From contig CM041465.1 in assembly GCA_023213395.1 (NCBI GenBank), forward strand, positions 82,033,741 to 82,097,740: a stretch of 64,000 bases of DNA, read 5' to 3'. Below, piece after piece: positions 24,531 through 35,950 of this stretch. A model generated the notes under the pieces. That model worked only from the letters and a program-made list of their open reading frames with translations, was not told where the DNA came from and ran no database searches. A program made the translations under genes and the position numbers. Origin of the DNA: Cycas panzhihuaensis (Eukaryota > Cycadophyta). Position 1 is the stretch's first letter. Each line of letters opens with the position of its first letter.

Positions 24531-25924
24531 AGAACCTAGCAAAAGGAAGACCTTCCCAGATTGCTTAGAAGGATGGTCTACTTTTCAAAGGGGAGAAGCT
24601 CTATGTTCCATCAAAAGGAGACAAGATCAAGTGGCTTAGAGAAACCCATACTTCTAGAGCAGCTGGTCACTTTGGTATAGAGAAGACTTTAGCAAACTTG
24701 AGAAGATATATTGTATCACCAAAAATGTAAAATGATTTTAAAAAATATGTAAAAGGATATATAATGTGTAATACTTCTAAGCCTTCTTCTAGAAAATTAG
24801 GATTGTATACACCACTTCCTATTCCCACTAGACCTTTGGAAAGTATCTCCATTGATTTCTTAGGGGGACTTCCCATGACTAGGAAGGGATATGATTATCT
24901 CTTTATTATTGTAGATAGGTTCAGTAAAATGATATGTCTAATACCTTGTAATAAGACAATCACAGGAATAAGAGCAGCTGAGTTATTCTTCGAGCATGTA
25001 TGGAAGAATTTTGGCTTGCCTTCTTCCATCATTTCAGATCAGGACACTCGATTCCTTTAATCATTTTGGAAGTCACTATGGGAGATGTTGGATACCAAAT
25101 TGAAGAGGAGTACAAGTCTCCATCCTCAAACAGATGGACAAACTGAAGTAGTGAATAGAACTTTGGTACATTTATTAAGGGGATACAATTCCAAGCATCC
25201 AAAGACTTGGGATGAATCATTGGCTTTTCTACAATTTGCATTTAATAGAGTAATGTATGCATCACACTCTAAAGCACCTTTTGAAGTTTGTTTGGGATGC
25301 TTGCCTCAAAGTCCATTTGACTTAGAGTTTTCCATGCAAGCTAAGGAAGGATTTGTCAAAGAGAAGGAGGAGCATGATAAGGCTTTAAGATACTTGGAGA
25401 AGATCCAGAGAGTCCATAAAGAAGTACATGATCAACTTCTAAGGACTCAACAAAAGTACAAAGAAAGACATGACAAGAATAGGCAAGAGTGTACTTTTCA
25501 AGAAGGATATTTAGTATGGTTATACTTGAGCAATGAGAGGTTAAAAGGAGAAGGCAAGAAACTCAAACCTATAAGGTATGGACCATTCAAGATTTTGAGA
25601 AAAGTAGGTGGCAATGCTTTCCAACTTGATCTTCCACTTTATATGTAAATATATTCAGTAGTAAATGCTAAATACTTAAAACTCTTTGAGCCCTCCATGC
25701 TAGATGAGGAATAGGACCAGTTCACTTTACCTTTAGTTGATGACTTGTATCTGGAAAGTGAGGAGTCTCTCAAGGAAGATTGTATCTTGGAGAGAAAATC
25801 TACCAAAACAAGACATAAGACACATGAATCTTTTAGGATTGGAGTAGCAGGACAATTGCCTAGTAAGGCCAAGTGGTTTAGTAGGAAACAAGGAGAAAAA
25901 CACTTCCCCCATCTCCATTTCTAA
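24530..25924 (+). pseudogene. Integrase and chromodomain-like tail of the gypsy element
   Basis: The zinc-binding part is HTSRAAGHFGIEKTLANLRR (about 24649). Its CxxC partner is altered to 'CNTSK'. The core includes SISIDFLGGLPMTRKGYDYL (about 24842), SSIISDQDTRFL (about 25024) and LHPQTDGQTEVVNRTL (about 25118), which carry the D, D and E positions. A GPY/F module, RYGPFKILRKVGGNAFQLDL, lies near 25574. The end reads GQLPSKAKWF...FPHLHF (about 25854-25921), a short domain resembling the second half of a chromodomain. The frame is shifted relative to the upstream pol between about 24520 and 24760. Integrase joins the DNA copy to the genome. Confidence 0.9.
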
Positions 25925-25948
25925 GCCAAACAGGAGTTGGCTATTTTC

Positions 25949-25964
25949 CAAGGAAGGGGAGCCA
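25949..25964 (+). other. Polypurine tract of the gypsy element
   Basis: CAAGGAAGGGGAGCCA lies immediately before the 3' LTR start at 25965; it is the plus-strand primer for DNA synthesis. Confidence 0.75.
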
Positions 25965-27031
25965 TAATCCAGGAGGATCTACCATATGTTTACAAGATGT
26001 AGACCATGCTAGGCATTGGCATAACTGAAAGAGATATGGCCAAATGGTATCAAAATTATATGAAATTTTGTGTAAAGAAAGAAGACACATCCCACTACAT
26101 GTGTACAAAAGGCAGGGTTTAGAAAATATCATTTGATTAGAGTTCAAGCCTTGTTTTGCATAAAATTAATCCCACAGCTAGCAGAAAAATAGCAAATATA
26201 TATTATCATTAAATGAATAAACATGTAATAAAATGACATCCAAATGAGCTAAATTTTTGAGGAAGTGGAGAGAATATGTGTTCCTATAGGTGTACCAAAT
26301 TTGAGCTAAATTAGAGTCTGTTAAGATTAGTTACAAGCTATATGTCCAAGTCTTGTTTTGCATAAAATTAATCCCACAACTAGCAGAAAAACAACAAATA
26401 CATATTATCATTAAATGAATACAAATGTAGGCAAATGATATCCAAATCAGATAAAATTCTAAGGAAGAAGAGGGGACATATGTTACTATACATGTACTAA
26501 ATTTGAGCTAAATTAGAGTCTGTTAAGGTCTGTTACAAGCTACAACATTTAAGAATTGCATGAAGGCCGCTTGGACAACATGCATTCTGGTGGTTAGTGG
26601 TTATACTTGCATGATTGCCACTTGTTAAACATGCAATTTGGGTTTTCTTTCTATAAATTGAGCCCTATTATGGGTTGGAGAGGTAGTTCTTGGAGGTGAA
26701 AGGCATTAGACTTGGGGAGCATCCTTGGAGAAGCATGTTGGAGGGTTAGAGTCCCCCTTATGGTATAATTGTATCATTTATTCCTTGTAATTTAACCATT
26801 CTTTTGCTAGTTGATTTCTCCACCATTAAATGGAGATTTTCATAGTTTAATAAAAGTACTACTCCTCATACTTTTAGAGCAATGTCAAGAATAAATTATT
26901 TGGTGTAGAATTTCCTTTTATGGGCTTATTTTTGTTTTGGTGTTATTGGGATTTCTACACTAACTCCCAGAATCTCAAGAAGAAAAGGTTGATAATTGAC
27001 TTCTTCACCAATTAGCTCTATTTTGGGATCA
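25965..27031 (+). repeat. 3' LTR of the gypsy element in the LINE
   Basis: 1067 bases matching 20262-21328. It starts TAATCCAGGAGG (TG decayed to TA) and ends TTTTGGGATCA, followed by the target duplication ATCCC. Confidence 0.95.
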
Positions 27032-27036
27032 ATCCC

Positions 27037-28806
27037 AGTCTACCAAATATCCTTATTCAAGATGTTGGGCAAAGTTATTTCAACTCTTGAAGGCATTATG
27101 AAGAGATTTCTATGGTCCAAGGCTGAAGAAAAAAATAGATTCTATCTAGTGTCCTAGAAAGGGTTTGTAAGCCCAAATGGGCAGGAGGGCTTAATGTTAG
27201 GAGATTGGGACTTTTCAATGGAGATCTCCTTGCTAAGATAGGATGGATATTAACCAAAGAGGTAGGCTCTATGTGGGGAAAAATCATAGCCATGAAATAT
27301 TTAGAGGATAAGCATTTCCTGAAGGATGAGGTGAGTGAGACCTCTGGTTCCCCCATTTGGAAAGCTATTTGGTCCTCGTGATCTATCTTGTGCAATGGCA
27401 TTCAATGGAAATTAGGGAATGGTGAAAGTATAAGATTTTGGGAAGATAAATGGTGTGGCTCCTCTAGGTTTGGTGAGATGTCAGATATTGGTAATTTGCA
27501 GAGGGTCTGTGAGGATACTTACAATGCACTAGTTAAGCACTATTGGGTGGGACAAGGTAAGAATAGGTAATGGAGAATGTTTGATGATCTGCAAGGTTTT
27601 GAGGAGGAGATTCAGAGTATAAAAGGGATTTTAAAACACCAGTATATCCCTAAGAAGGCCCCACCGGAGACCCTAGTTTGGTCCCTATCATCGTTAGGGT
27701 CCTACGCGGTTAAAGACGGTTATAATTCGCTAATGATGAGAGAAGGATGGACTAAGAATGACATGTTGGCTGGGGTTTGGAAGTTGGGGAAGGTAGCAGC
27801 TTTTTGGTGGCTATGTCTACAAAACAAGCTTTTAACATTGGATAACCTTCTAAAGCAAGGTTCCTATCTGGCGAGCAGGTGCAAATTATGTAGGGAGGAG
27901 GCTGAGTCCCTGGACCACCTCAGTATACACTGCCCCTATTACAGGGGGATATGGGGAGGTTTCTAGTCAAGATTGGGCACAGAATGGGTTTCCTCCAAGT
28001 CTCTAAGGGATGAATGGCTAACATGGGCCTCTCCATTTAAGAGTAAAATGCTAGGAAGGTTTTGGAAGTTAATTCTCCTAGTAGGTACTTGGTATATATG
28101 GAAGGAGTGTAACAGAAGAATTTTTCAAGGTAAAGAGATGGACAACAAAAAATTGTTCATCAAGATTAGGAAGGGCATTTTAGAGATGTTAAAACCCTTG
28201 AAGGAGGACAGGATTCCAAAAGGGGAAGATAGCATTCTAGTCAATTGGGGAATTGGTCAACCGAAGGGAGGGAATGAGAAGAGAAGGGCGACTATCTAGA
28301 CACCACCCGAGGTAACTTGGATTAAACTTAACTTTGATGGAGCAGTTAAAGGCAACCCTGGAGAGGCGGGGGGAGGAGGTTTGTACAGGGATTATGCAGG
28401 GACAGTGAAATGGGCATTTGTAGAGTATTTAGGCATTCAATTGAATCACAGAGTAGAGGTACGGGCTATGCAAAGGGTAGTAGATATGATGGGTGAGGAA
28501 GAGGAATAGAAAGTGATTATAGAAGGTGATTCCCTGAATTTGATCAAGTGCTTAAGGGGGAAGGTGGAGTCAGAATGGAGTAGTGCAGAGATTATCAGGG
28601 ATATGCAAGACATCCTGAGCTCCAAACTGAGCATTCAGATTCAGCACACCTACAGGGAAGGAAATTCGATGGCAGACTGGTTAGCAAATTAGGCAGTGTC
28701 AAATAAAAGAAACAGGGTTTGGAAAGAGAACTTCTTAGAAGAGCTTCTGAGTCTGGTTAGGATAGACTTCGTTGGACATAATGAGGGGACAGACAGGAGA
28801 GGGTAA
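27037..28806 (+). pseudogene. LINE ORF2, 3' part: reverse transcriptase end and RNase H, broken
   Basis: Continues the ORF2 frame after the gypsy insertion (ISLFKMLGKVISTLEGIMKR). It passes through KWRLGNGE-like text (WKLGNGESIRFWEDKWCG, about 27405) and the conserved zinc-like RCKLCREEAESLDHLSIHCP (about 27877-27940) of plant L1 C-termini. The RNase H at about 28314-28700 starts WIKLNFDGAVKGNPGEAGGG and includes VEVRAM, EGDSLNLIKCL and YREGNSMADWLAN, so the four acidic catalytic positions (D, E, D, D) are present. The final stop is at 28804-28806. Plant L1s with such a terminal RNase H are known. Confidence 0.92.
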
Positions 28807-28939
28807 GAGGAGTGAATCCAGTTTGGGCTAGGCCATGGGCTTGTCATGGCCAACTCACTTAGGCCGGTTGGTGCTTGATGTATAAGGTTTGGGACCTGTT
28901 TAAAACCCCTTCTAATATTATATTTTACCTTAACAAAAA
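28807..28939 (+). other. 3' untranslated region and A tail of the LINE
   Basis: About 130 bases with no coding frame, ending in ACAAAAAA directly before the target duplication. The short A run agrees with insertion by target-primed reverse transcription. Confidence 0.8.
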
Positions 28940-28953
28940 ATAGATCAAATTAA
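28940..28953. repeat. LINE target-site duplication, right copy
   Basis: ATAGATCAAATTAA, identical to 15771-15784. Confidence 0.93.
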
Positions 28954-29170
28954 GGAAGTTATAGGTCAACTATTATCTAAGCGAATTTTAGCTTATAGGC
29001 ATGTTCATAAATCCACTCATTAAAGATCAATTCATAAAGATGCATACTGGATTAGGACTCACCAATATTTTCCTTTAGTGGAGATGTATCAATAAGGACA
29101 AAGAAGTTGAAGGATAGTCCTAGCCTTCATGATAACATAATTATTACAGTTTGTAAGCTCTCCATATTTA
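28954..29170 (+). pseudogene. 3' end of the copia RNase H, after the LINE
   Basis: Continues the frame interrupted at 15784: EVIGQLLSKRILAYRHVHKS, then DAYWIRTHQYFPL. This is where copia pol genes carry the conserved 'DIFTK' end region, which is not clearly kept here. It is followed by about 100 bases of 3' leader and the tract ATTAAAGGGGGA (29172-29183), the polypurine primer. Confidence 0.7.
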
Positions 29171-29183
29171 TATTAAAGGGGGA

Positions 29184-29538
29184 TGTTAATGTAGTAGTTG
29201 TTTGTTAAGCCACTAAGTTATTGTTAATGTGGTTTAACTAAGATGATTAATTGAAAAGGTGTGAATTATTCAGAGGGTCATAATCCTAATTGGGTGATAC
29301 CTATTAGAAGAGTATAAAAGCCTTAAAGCCTTGTATATTCAATGTGTCAAATCAATTATGAAATAATAAATGTGATCTAGAAGGATCTTTTGTGATGGTT
29401 TTTTTCCTGAAAAGATTTTTCCACATAAATCATGTGTACTGTACATTTGTATTCTATGTATATTTTTATTTGCTTCTTGTGTATGGTTAAAGATTCTACA
29501 GATGGAAACATACTTGTATAATTTCATAGTTCTAAATA
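29184..29538 (+). repeat. 3' LTR of the nested copia element
   Basis: 355 bases starting TGTTAATGTAG right after a polypurine tract and ending TCTAAATA (CA decayed to TA). Followed by the target duplication ATAAT at 29539-29543. Confidence 0.92.
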
Positions 29539-29993
29539 ATAATATAAATACATATATAATCCCACTAATTACATATATTGAAATATATGAGATGCACACA
29601 TATTTATGTTAATATGCTATTGGATGATGTAAAGTCTTAACAAAAATTATAAGATATCTATAAGGTGACAATTGTTATAAATATATATATACACCACTTG
29701 AGAACTTAAAAAAAGAGATGTACTTATTCAGATATCTAAGAAGAGCTCCTAACTTCACCTTCTCATGTGGTTTTTTAAATATTGAGTTTTCCATATATAA
29801 ATTTATTCTCTCTTATGGTGTTGCTTATAGTACATGATTTATCTGTTTTAGCACTTTACATTCATATTTATTCTTTTATATATGTATATATCCTCATGAG
29901 ATAATTCTATCATTATATATATATATATAATATTATATTATGTAAATAGTCTAATTTTTAATTTAGCATCAAAGTAAATTTATATTTCTGACA
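29539..29993 (+). repeat. Left LTR of the base element, 3' piece
   Basis: Continues the LTR that began at 10058. It aligns with 39845-40290: shared landmarks are 'aatcccac', 'atatgctattggat', 'tatacaccacttgagaactt', 'gagctcctaact' and 'tcctcatgag'. It ends TTTCTGACA before a primer-like TAGTATCAAATCC. Confidence 0.82.
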
Positions 29994-32707
29994 TAGTATC
30001 AAATCCATAATGAGGTGAAAGATCTTGTGCAATAGAAAGAAATCCTATACAAGTTAGTAGGCCAGTAACAGAGCTAGTTATATGAGTCAGTACAAGAGCC
30101 AAATATGAGGTGTGGATTATGAGCTAAAAATCTAAATATGCCAATAAATCCAATGACATATGACCAACATCTAGGGGTAAGATGAAGTTGAAGTTGATGA
30201 AGGTGATAAATATATAATACAAGAGTGGTGAAGCCACATATAAAGCTATATGTTGATATAATAAATTCATGGTAGGTTAATTTAAATTTATATAGACCAT
30301 TATTTTAGCATGTTGGTACCATATTCTTAAGAGCATACAAGTGTTAAAAGTAGTCCACCATATATGATATGAAGATATATCAATTTATATATGAAGGCAT
30401 TTGCGAGTGTCATACTCTTGAAGTTTGATTCAATGTCATTAATAAAATATTGTAGAGGCATTTTAAAGCATCTCATAATAGATATTCACTAATGGAATAA
30501 AGCCAATATCTCATTAATAAAACAAGAAATAGGCAATAAGCCTATACAGTATGATGAGCAACATGTTGATAAGTGTTTGTGATAACTAAAAATTAGGTAT
30601 GAAATATGTATTTAAAAGTAGATAAATAGGTATGTGGAACATATTTTATTATTATGATGATCAAATGAGATATGACATTATGAAGGCATCATCATTTTAA
30701 AGGGTATACATGAAAACATGTGGATTTAATGAAAATTTAATTATGGAATTTATAAGGGTATTATTATTATATGCATAAAGAGATAAAGAAAAAATATGAT
30801 GGTAAACTTATGTAATTGGTTTTATGGCATCATATAAAGTCAAATATAATGATATTAATGATGAGGGTGTTATTATTTTATAGGGTATGTATAGTGTCAT
30901 GCTAAACAAAATTTACAAATTATATGTTAGTTGTCACCTTGTTAAACTTTCCTATTATTATCATGATTTACATATTCCCCTTAAGTCTATTATTAAAAGT
31001 AGTAAAGGAGTTTTGTTTAACTATAAACATGAAGACAATGCAGGATATAGTATCCATAGGAATGGTGAGGTTGCCATCTTACTCTTTGACCAAATGCAAT
31101 AGGCATAAGCATATAAGATAAAACCCTAGTTCTACATAGAGAAGTCAATGTCATAATGGACCTAACTACATATCATGTGTGGAATCTATAAGAGGAGGAA
31201 GCTACAAATCCCTATAAATGTATGCCCTCTACAAAAAGTGAATTCACCTAGAATTAAAAGTTTTTCCACATATATAACATGACAATGGAGAAAGAATATA
31301 ACCATAATGGGGGTTTATGCAGTAATAAAAGGAGTTGACATCCATTGAAAAGAGAAGATGCAAATGCTTGCCCATAACTAAACATGCCCTCAAATGAAGA
31401 AATGCACACAAAGAGATCCATAAAAAAAGATGCCAACTGATTGAGTACTATATAGAAAAAAGATGCCATTACTTATCTATTAAGCAAAAATTATCCCACC
31501 AGAAAAGCTTCAACACGCTATCACATGATCCTATGATTTCTCAGTATAGAGATCATAGAAATATTATGCAAGATAAATCATAAACTCCTAGTAGATTTTA
31601 GAGAAGTCGTAAATGATAGAGAGTTGTAAAAGACAAAGCAAATGCAAACAATAGATCAATCTGAGCATAGTTGCATGTGAAATTGATGCAATTAATTTTT
31701 TTTTTTAATTATAAAAATTTGTACAAGTTTATTTTTTAATTTAATCATATTTCATCAATTTTTAATTTTGCTTAGCCCCCATGACAATCAATTGGTGGTC
31801 ATCTAAAGAAACACACGTGACTTGAGGATAATTCATTAAGGAGCATATTCTAAATCAAATTAAATCAAATTGAATATTTTTCATAAATTTAAAAATTATA
31901 AATTAAATTAAATTTTATTTGGAATCTAAAATTGAATTTGTTAAAGATTGCATAAAATTTATGATAGACTAATACATTTTCAACCATAACTTCTTATTGA
32001 AATATCAGAATCAGATGTCATCAATTGTGTTAAAAAGATAATTTTGAGACAATCAAAATGAGTGGTCATAAGGAACATTTTATATAGCACATAATAGATA
32101 TATTAAATAATAAATTTGATCAAAGTACTCTTAACCTTATAAAATATATATTTTATCATAATTTTTACAAAGAAATCTAAATATTCAAATATTTTCAAAG
32201 GCTCTGAATATAGTGATACTATTTTTTATTGATAAAGAATATTCATTTAAAAGTGATTAATTTAAGGCTCATTTATGATGCTTGAGAGTTTAAATCACAT
32301 GAAAAGGACAGGAACTGGGATATATTTATTGAAATATTAATATAGGAATATTATTATTATGTTGGATATGTAAAATCCCCCTTGTAATTTATACATTTGA
32401 TTTAGTGAAGAGTTACTAAATAAATGAGCAAATCATCTAGTTTAAACAACTTTTTGAATGAATGAATAACAATGAAACATATTTTGATGGATAATGATAC
32501 CATGTGATCTTGTTAAAAGGCATAATTTATTTGTTTAATATTGGAGACATAAGGAGTTGTTCAGAGAATTCTATCTATTTTATGAGACAAGGACAGAAGT
32601 CTCATATGATTTTTTATTTGGCATACTAATTAGCCATTGATTTTATCTAGCTAATATTCAATTATTGAGGTTGTTGAGTTAAAAGATGAAAAGTGTTTTT
32701 AGTGGGA
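29994..32707. other. Interior of the base element, left part, no genes
   Basis: AT-rich. Short words such as 'aagggtat' and 'attattatt' recur around 30650-30900. Small open frames occur by chance but carry no family motif. The first 300 bases match the interior of the inverted copy (about 8790-9091, minus strand). Confidence 0.6.
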
Positions 32708-32712
32708 AATCT

Positions 32713-33076
32713 AGAGCATTTCTTCTAAAAAACTAGCCTTACAAATTTAGCACAATATGAGGAAAAAGGCCAAATATTATACTTATTCAGAATAAAACAC
32801 TCAAATAGATCATACAAACATAATGAACACCAAAGGAAGTACCAAAGTACTTTCTCTTTAAAAGATAATAATCCTAAACAACATTAAAAGTGGTCTTAGA
32901 ACCTTTAAATAAACATATGGGGGTATCATTCTTGTGTTCCTATTAGTATCCTCAATGGCCTTATATCTTATTAGAGGGCTTAGTAGCTTGTGTACAAAGT
33001 TTAATAACTAATATTAACCCTTAACCCTTTCGTAATTTCTACTTACTAATGCTTAGGAAAGTGGGGTTATATTACA
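32713..33076 (-). repeat. 3' LTR of the minus-strand chromovirus
   Basis: Homologous to 38778-39130. Shared landmarks are 'actcaaatagatcatacaaa', 'tttctcttaaaagataataat' and 'ttagagggctta'. On the minus strand it starts TGTAATATAACCCC. Confidence 0.88.
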
Positions 33077-33089
33077 GGTCCCCCCCTCT

Positions 33090-33330
33090 AAGATACTAAT
33101 TCCTCATACCATTAAAGATGAGGATATTGCTGGAGAAACTTGTTAGATTTCCAAGTTGCTTCATCTACATCACAACCGACCCATTGTACTAGATGCGCAG
33201 AAGTAGTATCATTTTGGAGGTAGTACTGGTCACTAGCAAGGATTCTATTAGGTAGGATTATGAGGATTTTCTTATCAGTAAGAATGCATAGGGTGGTTTG
33301 GGATGTAACTTTAGCTCCCAAGTATTTTTT
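33090..33330 (-). pseudogene. Chromodomain at the integrase C-terminus, fairly open
   Basis: One open frame of about 69 codons (33112-33321) reads NRILASDQYYLQNDTTSAHL followed by VQWVGCDVDEATWKSNKFLQ and QYPHL. The W, the 'xxEATW' and the terminal PHL match the chromodomain of plant chromoviruses (the usual form is LVQWxG...EEATWE...FP.L). Chromodomains guide integration toward particular chromatin. It is the best-preserved part of this element. Confidence 0.85.
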
Positions 33331-34600
33331 AGGTAAGATATATGGAAGACTTTATGGATATTAGTATTCAGATGGAGTTTAGGGGCATCGGTGGCTTTGC
33401 TAATTTTGGGGAGGACTTTGTAGGGGTTATAATGGTATGGGATTAATTTATGATCTTGGTGAGACTTAAGGGACTATTATTTGTATAGTTAAAGATGAAC
33501 ACTAGATCTTCAATATCAAAGGACCAATCATACCGATCATAGTTAATAAGTTACTTCATATGATTTCAAGTGATGGCTAGATTTTATCAAAAGGTATGGA
33601 GGATTTGGTCTATCTCTTGAAGATTTTGTTGGATTAATACTATTTAAAAGTTGGTGTCCAAGGTATGGTGGGAAGGAGGATGGTAGCTATAGAGGGTCAA
33701 AAATAGGAACATATCAATGGCTAAGTGGTGAAAAGAGTTATACTAGTATTCTACTAGGGAAAGCCATGAAGTCCACTTAGCTTGGTGTTTTGAAGTAAAA
33801 CAACATAAGTATATTTCTAGAGTTTTGTTAAAGACCTCATATTATCCATCTATTTAAGAGTGGTAGTTAAAACTCATACTAATTGAGGTTCCTATAGACT
33901 TAAAGAGTATTTTCCAAAAGAGATGGTGAACTTATAATCTCAATTACAAATGATAATTGAGGGAAACCATGGAGGTGAAAGATGAATTGAGCATATAACC
34001 TGATAAGGCAAAAAGACATATATAAGTTGTAGACTAGGAGGAAGTATAAATACTTGGTTAATATATCAATGATTATATAAATAGAATGAAACCCAACATA
34101 CAAAGATAAGCCTATGATAAAATTCATGGCAATATCCTACCACTTATCCTACAGGATATTTAATAGTTGGAGGAGTCCTAAGAGGGCCATTGACATATAT
34201 CATATTCTAATATGAAAATGAATATGGTAAGCTTCATGCTCAATTAAAAAAAATCAATGTAGATATATCAATAAGTTATATCAAAACCTAAGTGGTCCCC
34301 AAGGGTGGAAGAGTGGTATTTTGTTAAGATTCTAGGGATGAATGAGGAGGATAGGTGCACAAAGATGAAGTTTTGAAAGAGTAGATAATTATTAAAGGTT
34401 GACCAACCTTTGTTGGTGAAAGCTTTTTCACTCTAGTTAGGGTAGTCAGGATGAACCTAGTTTTTAGCCTATAATTCATCGAGCGAAAGGGGTTAGGGCT
34501 TAGACATAGCATAAAGGTTACGATTAGGAGTATTAGAATCAGGGTGTAGGCATGAAAGACATCCACAACTGTATTGTCTTTACCTTTTTTATATGATATT
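33331..34600 (-). pseudogene. Integrase of the minus-strand chromovirus, broken
   Basis: The segment 33900-34127 reads MNFIIGLSLYVGFHSIYIII then DILTKYLYFLLV, matching the integrase core start (W/M-x-FIxGLPxSxGxDSIxVxVDRLTK). The zinc-binding part should lie near 34130-34320 and the N-terminal extension near 34324-34600, but both are hard to read. Between 33331 and 33900, frames with a GPY/F-like character are interrupted. Many stops are present. Confidence 0.75.
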
Positions 34601-35950
34601 ATAAAGTCAAAGAACTATAGATGGTTAACCCACTTAGTTTATTCTTTGGATAAAATTAGTTGATCCAATAGATTATGGAGGCTATGATGGCCTATCAGAA
34701 TAGTAAATTTAGAGCCTATAAGGTATTATTTCCATTTATTAATGGCAAGTAGAATATCTTTCATCTACTTCTAATATGTAGAAAGATAAAGCTCATGATC
34801 TTTTAATTTCTAGCTCTCAAATATAATATTATAAGAGTCTTGTATTAAGACTATGCCCAAGATAAATCTAGAGGTGTCGCATTCAAGTTTAAAAGGTTAG
34901 ATAAAATTGAGAGTGATGGGGACTAGAGTAGAGGTTATTACTACCTTGAGATGAGAAAAGATGGCATCAACGTTCAAAGACCATTAAAAGGCATATTTAT
35001 AAATAAGGTTGGTTGAGGGGATAGTGAGAGATGTGTAGTTATACACAAAATGATGGTAAAACCATGTGAGGCCAAGGAATACTCATAATTAGGTATAGGT
35101 GATTAGCATTGGCCAAGTCATGATGATGGATATTTTATTAGTTTCCACTCATATCCCTTCTAATAATATAATATGCCCAAGGTATTGGAGTTTTGGTTGA
35201 CTAGACTTGCACTTAGATAATTTTACATAGAGTTGGCATTTTGATAATATATGAAGAACAATTCTTAAGTTTGAATATGGTGGTATAAATAGGTACTATA
35301 AATGAGGATATCATCAAAGAAGATGATGATAAATTTTTGAAGATAAGGGAAGAAAATCTTGTTCATGAAAGCCTAAAAAGTTGTCATGGTATTACAAATG
35401 CCAAAATATATTTCTCAAAACTTGAAATGGCTGTGATATATCTAGAACGTTGCCTTGTGGCAATCTTCTAGGGTAATCAGGATTTAGTAGTAACTAGATT
35501 GAAGGTCTAACTTAAAGAAAATGGATGTACCATGAATTCCATCTAACATGTCATCTATTCATCGGGTTGGGAAATTATTTTTTATGATAATCTTATTTAG
35601 TTTCTTATAATTGATACAAAGGCAGAAGGAGCCATCTTTCTTCCTAACAAAGACTATTAGGCCTACGTAAGGGCTTTTGCTTAGTTGGATTATACCCATA
35701 TCCATGAGTTTAGTAGTGATTCTCTTATTTATTAATTTATTTTTAATATGAATTATGATAAGGTCTCAGGCTGATAGTATTATGATTAGATTGGAGAGCA
35801 ATTGTATAATGAAAACCACAATCAAGTGGGGTAGTAATAGGTAGGAGGGTAAATACCTACTCATATTTGGTGATGACATCCTAGATATGTGGGTGAATTT
35901 ATAATTCAAACTGAATGTTTTTGAGGAAAATTATATAGTCAAGGTAGGAA
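34600..35950 (-). pseudogene. Reverse transcriptase and RNase H of the minus-strand chromovirus
   Basis: Reading on the minus strand from about 35690: FVRKKDGSFCLCINYKKLNK, then IIKNNFPT, then MLDGIHGTSIFFKLDLQSSY, the usual gypsy reverse transcriptase motifs. The active site reads FFDD (TTCTTTGATGAT on the minus strand, 35310-35321). RNase H remnants follow toward 34600. Stops and shifts are frequent. Confidence 0.82.

Larger units (their letters stand above)
20262..27031 (+). mobile_element. Ty3/gypsy retrotransposon nested in the LINE
   Basis: Complete structure: LTRs of 1067 bases each (20262-21328, 25965-27031), target duplication ATCCC (20257-20261, 27032-27036), Met-type primer site and polypurine tract. 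It encodes one gag-pol with gag, zinc knuckle, protease, reverse transcriptase, RNase H, integrase and a chromodomain-like tail. The order RT-RNase H-integrase identifies Ty3/gypsy. It resembles the minus-strand element at 41934-48745 in protein sequence and in the TGATCC...GATCA LTR ends. Stops and one frame change inactivate it. It is the youngest layer of this branch of the nest. Confidence 0.95.
15785..28939 (+). mobile_element. L1-like LINE inserted in copia, carrying a gypsy insertion
   Basis: Bounded by a 14-bp target duplication and ending in a short A run (28934-28940). Without the gypsy element (20262-27031) and its duplicated target it is about 6.4 kb, a normal length for a full plant L1. 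It has a 5' leader, ORF1 with a DUF4283-like region and a Cys-rich knuckle, and ORF2 with endonuclease, reverse transcriptase and a terminal RNase H. It is more GC-rich than the surrounding copia sequence. Stops in both ORFs make it inactive. Confidence 0.92.
10106..29538 (+). mobile_element. Ty1/copia retrotransposon, nested, degenerate
   Basis: Bounded by two LTRs of 355 bases each (10106-10460 and 29184-29538) and by the target duplication ATAAT (10101-10105 and 29539-29543). A primer site follows the left LTR and a polypurine tract precedes the right one. The interior holds gag, protease, integrase, reverse transcriptase and RNase H in copia order. It is interrupted at 15784 by a LINE, itself carrying a gypsy element. 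Without the LINE the element is about 6.3 kb. The many stops and both decayed LTR ends (TATT..., ...AATA) show it is inactive. Confidence 0.92.
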
